Assembly: GCA_025353525.1 (NCBI GenBank)
Contig: JANXOO010001040.1
Span: 1 to 7,333, forward strand
Origin: Schlesneria sp.
GTDB lineage: Bacteria; Planctomycetota; Planctomycetia; Planctomycetales; Planctomycetaceae
Length of the DNA: 7,333 nucleotides
Direction: 5' to 3'
Below the pieces are notes generated by a model. It did no database searches, was not told where the DNA came from, and saw only the letters and a list, made by a program, of their open reading frames with translations. A program made the position numbers and the translations under genes. Of this stretch, positions 6,388 to 7,333 are shown in pieces (the stretch's first letter is position 1; each line of letters opens with the position of its first letter).

Positions 6388-6870
6388 TCAGTCTGCCAAA
6401 AAATGGCCGCTCTTCCCTCCTTTTTTTTCCAGCAGTCGGGCGGGACCGAGTGTCATAGTGCGGTCGACAGATTTGCACATGTCATAGATGGTCAAACCGG
6501 CGACGGTCACTGCCGTCAAAGCTTCCATTTCGACCCCCGTTCTCCCCTGAACCCGAACAATGGCTTCGATTCGTACGGTCGTTGCATCGACGGCCGCGAT
6601 CGAGACGTCGACACCGTCAATTCCCAGTGGATGACAGAGTGGAATCAAGTCGGCCGTTCGTTTGGTGGCCATGATCCCGGCCAGGCGTGCCACCTCGAAC
6701 ACATCCCCTTTGGCCACCGTGCGATCAAGAATTCGCGACAGAGTTGCCGGTTGCATTCGAACGATGTTTTCTGCTCGAGCGAGCCGAAACGTGATTTCTT
6801 TCGCGCCGACATCGACCATCCGGCTGGCACCGCGTTCATCAAAATGAGACAGCTCGGGAATATCAGTCAT
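6388..6870 (-). CDS. moaC: Cyclic pyranopterin monophosphate synthase MoaC
   Basis: MoaC converts 3',8-cyclo-7,8-dihydro-GTP, the product of the radical-SAM enzyme MoaA, into cyclic pyranopterin monophosphate in the cytoplasmic molybdenum-cofactor pathway. The 160-residue protein matches the family length and aligns end to end with E. coli MoaC as remembered: R-M-V-D-V near 17-21, K-G-D-V-F (54-58), L-I-P-L-C-H-P-L (75-82), G-V-E-M-E-A-L-T-A (112-120), I-Y-D-M-C-K (128-133) and G-G-K-S-G near the end. The residues corresponding to the known active site, K54, H80, E114, D130 and K133, are all present. The ATG at 6868-6870 is chosen over a TTG at 6907-6909. The longer form would overlap the upstream gene and add 13 residues unlike MoaC, and a GGA/GAG-rich stretch precedes the ATG. 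It follows the upstream gene by 10 nt. No other moa or moe gene is visible. Confidence 0.97.
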   Translation of the reverse strand: MTDIPELSHFDERGASRMVDVGAKEITFRLARAENIVRMQPATLSRILDRTVAKGDVFEVARLAGIMATKRTADLIPLCHPLGIDGVDVSIAAVDATTVRIEAIVRVQGRTGVEMEALTAVTVAGLTIYDMCKSVDRTMTLGPARLLEKKGGKSGHFLAD

Positions 6871-6880
6871 AGCTCGTCCA

Positions 6881-7333
6881 TCAAACTTTGCGAATGAAAT
6901 TAGCTGCAAAACTGCGAACCTGTTGACCGTTCAGGACGTGAAACACACGCAGTTGCTGGATCGTTTCCTGACTGAATTTCGCGAGTGGCACATGGATCAG
7001 CTTTTTTCCAAATCGCTTCGCAAGTCGTCGCCATGCAGGACCAGGGGGACCGTGACTGAGTAACGCGACGTGCCGTTCTTTCGAGTGAAAGCAGGCCGCA
7101 GCGAGCAATCGTTCTTCCAGAGTATCAGTGAAATCGAATCGTGGATTCGACCAGATATCGGAAACGGGTCGTGGCGGAAACAGGAACATCGCACCGCCGT
7201 ATGTCGCTTCGCCAATACCCGGCCCGACGAGGTTTTCAAGGTAATTCGTGGCGAAAAGAGCAAGCGTTGATTCATCGTGGTGTTCGGCATGCCATGTCAC
7301 TCGCCACGGATAATCCCTTGGGTCCGCCGGGCT
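6881..7333 (-). CDS. Unrecognised protein, C-terminal 150 residues (5' end beyond window)
   Basis: The frame is open from the right edge to TGA at 6881-6883. A GTG at 7298-7300 could be a start, but the frame continues 11 codons further to the edge (S-P-A-D-P-R-D-Y-P-W-R), so the gene more likely begins outside. The visible part is soluble-looking. It has an aromatic and Gly-rich stretch (Y-G-G-A-M-F-L-F-P-P-R-P), a predicted helix-strand segment (R-L-L-A-A-A-C-F-H...H-V-A-L-L-S-H-G-P-P-G-P-A-W), and a basic C-terminal third (R-R-L-A-K-R-F-G-K-K-L). No signal peptide, membrane segment or catalytic motif was recognised and no family is assigned. Its stop lies 10 nt before the moaC start, which indicates cotranscription but not a shared pathway. 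Confidence 0.75.
   Translation of the reverse strand, partial: SPADPRDYPWRVTWHAEHHDESTLALFATNYLENLVGPGIGEATYGGAMFLFPPRPVSDIWSNPRFDFTDTLEERLLAAACFHSKERHVALLSHGPPGPAWRRLAKRFGKKLIHVPLAKFSQETIQQLRVFHVLNGQQVRSFAANFIRKV

Noticed and set aside
6403..6897. Plus-strand open frame of 164 codons opposite moaC
   Set aside because: It lies wholly antisense to moaC, which has a full conserved family signature; the protein has no recognisable motif and is a shadow of the coding strand.
6871..6909. Longer moaC beginning at TTG 6907-6909
   Set aside because: It would overlap the end of the upstream gene and add 13 residues that do not resemble MoaC N-termini; the ATG at 6870 gives the usual length.
1..7333. 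CRISPR arrays, tRNA or rRNA genes, insertion sequences, attachment sites
   Set aside because: No regularly spaced repeats, cloverleaf-like sequence, transposase motif or terminal inverted repeats were seen; nearly all of the window is coding.

Overview
The window looks like chromosomal DNA from a planctomycete-type bacterium. GC content is moderate, coding is dense, and all four genes lie on the minus strand. This assignment rests on the architecture: an ECF sigma factor followed by a giant membrane-anchored protein with FecR-like, VIT and VWA regions. It is an inference, not a phylogenetic result.

Layout from the right edge, in the direction of transcription: (1) an unrecognised gene that enters across the right edge (6881-7333). 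(2) moaC, the molybdenum-cofactor enzyme cyclic pyranopterin monophosphate synthase (6388-6870), 10 nt after gene 1 and probably in one operon with it. (3) A 246-nt intergenic region (6142-6387) with a striking 50-nt inverted repeat and, overlapping its proximal arm, an ECF-type promoter candidate, GGAATT-N16-CGTC. (4) A 200-residue ECF sigma factor starting at TTG (5539-6141). (5) Only 5 nt further on, one uninterrupted reading frame from 5533 to the left edge. It gives at least 1844 residues with no stop codon in the window, so its C-terminus is missing.

The giant protein reads in order as follows: a short cytoplasmic N-terminal segment in the position of an anti-sigma domain but without a zinc HxxxCxxC motif; one transmembrane helix; a FecR-like region; a VIT domain; a VWA domain with a complete MIDAS metal site; a Gly/Ser/Asp-rich linker; a beta-rich region resembling LolA-type lipoprotein folds; and a long TPR-like helical region. 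With the sigma factor translated just before it, the simplest model is a sigma/membrane-regulator pair. In this model the extracytoplasmic VIT-VWA part senses a ligand or protein partner and the N-terminal segment controls the sigma factor, which may drive its own promoter. The domain calls and gene order are read from the sequence; the signalling model is inference. The moaC side is ordinary housekeeping and appears unrelated to the sigma locus.
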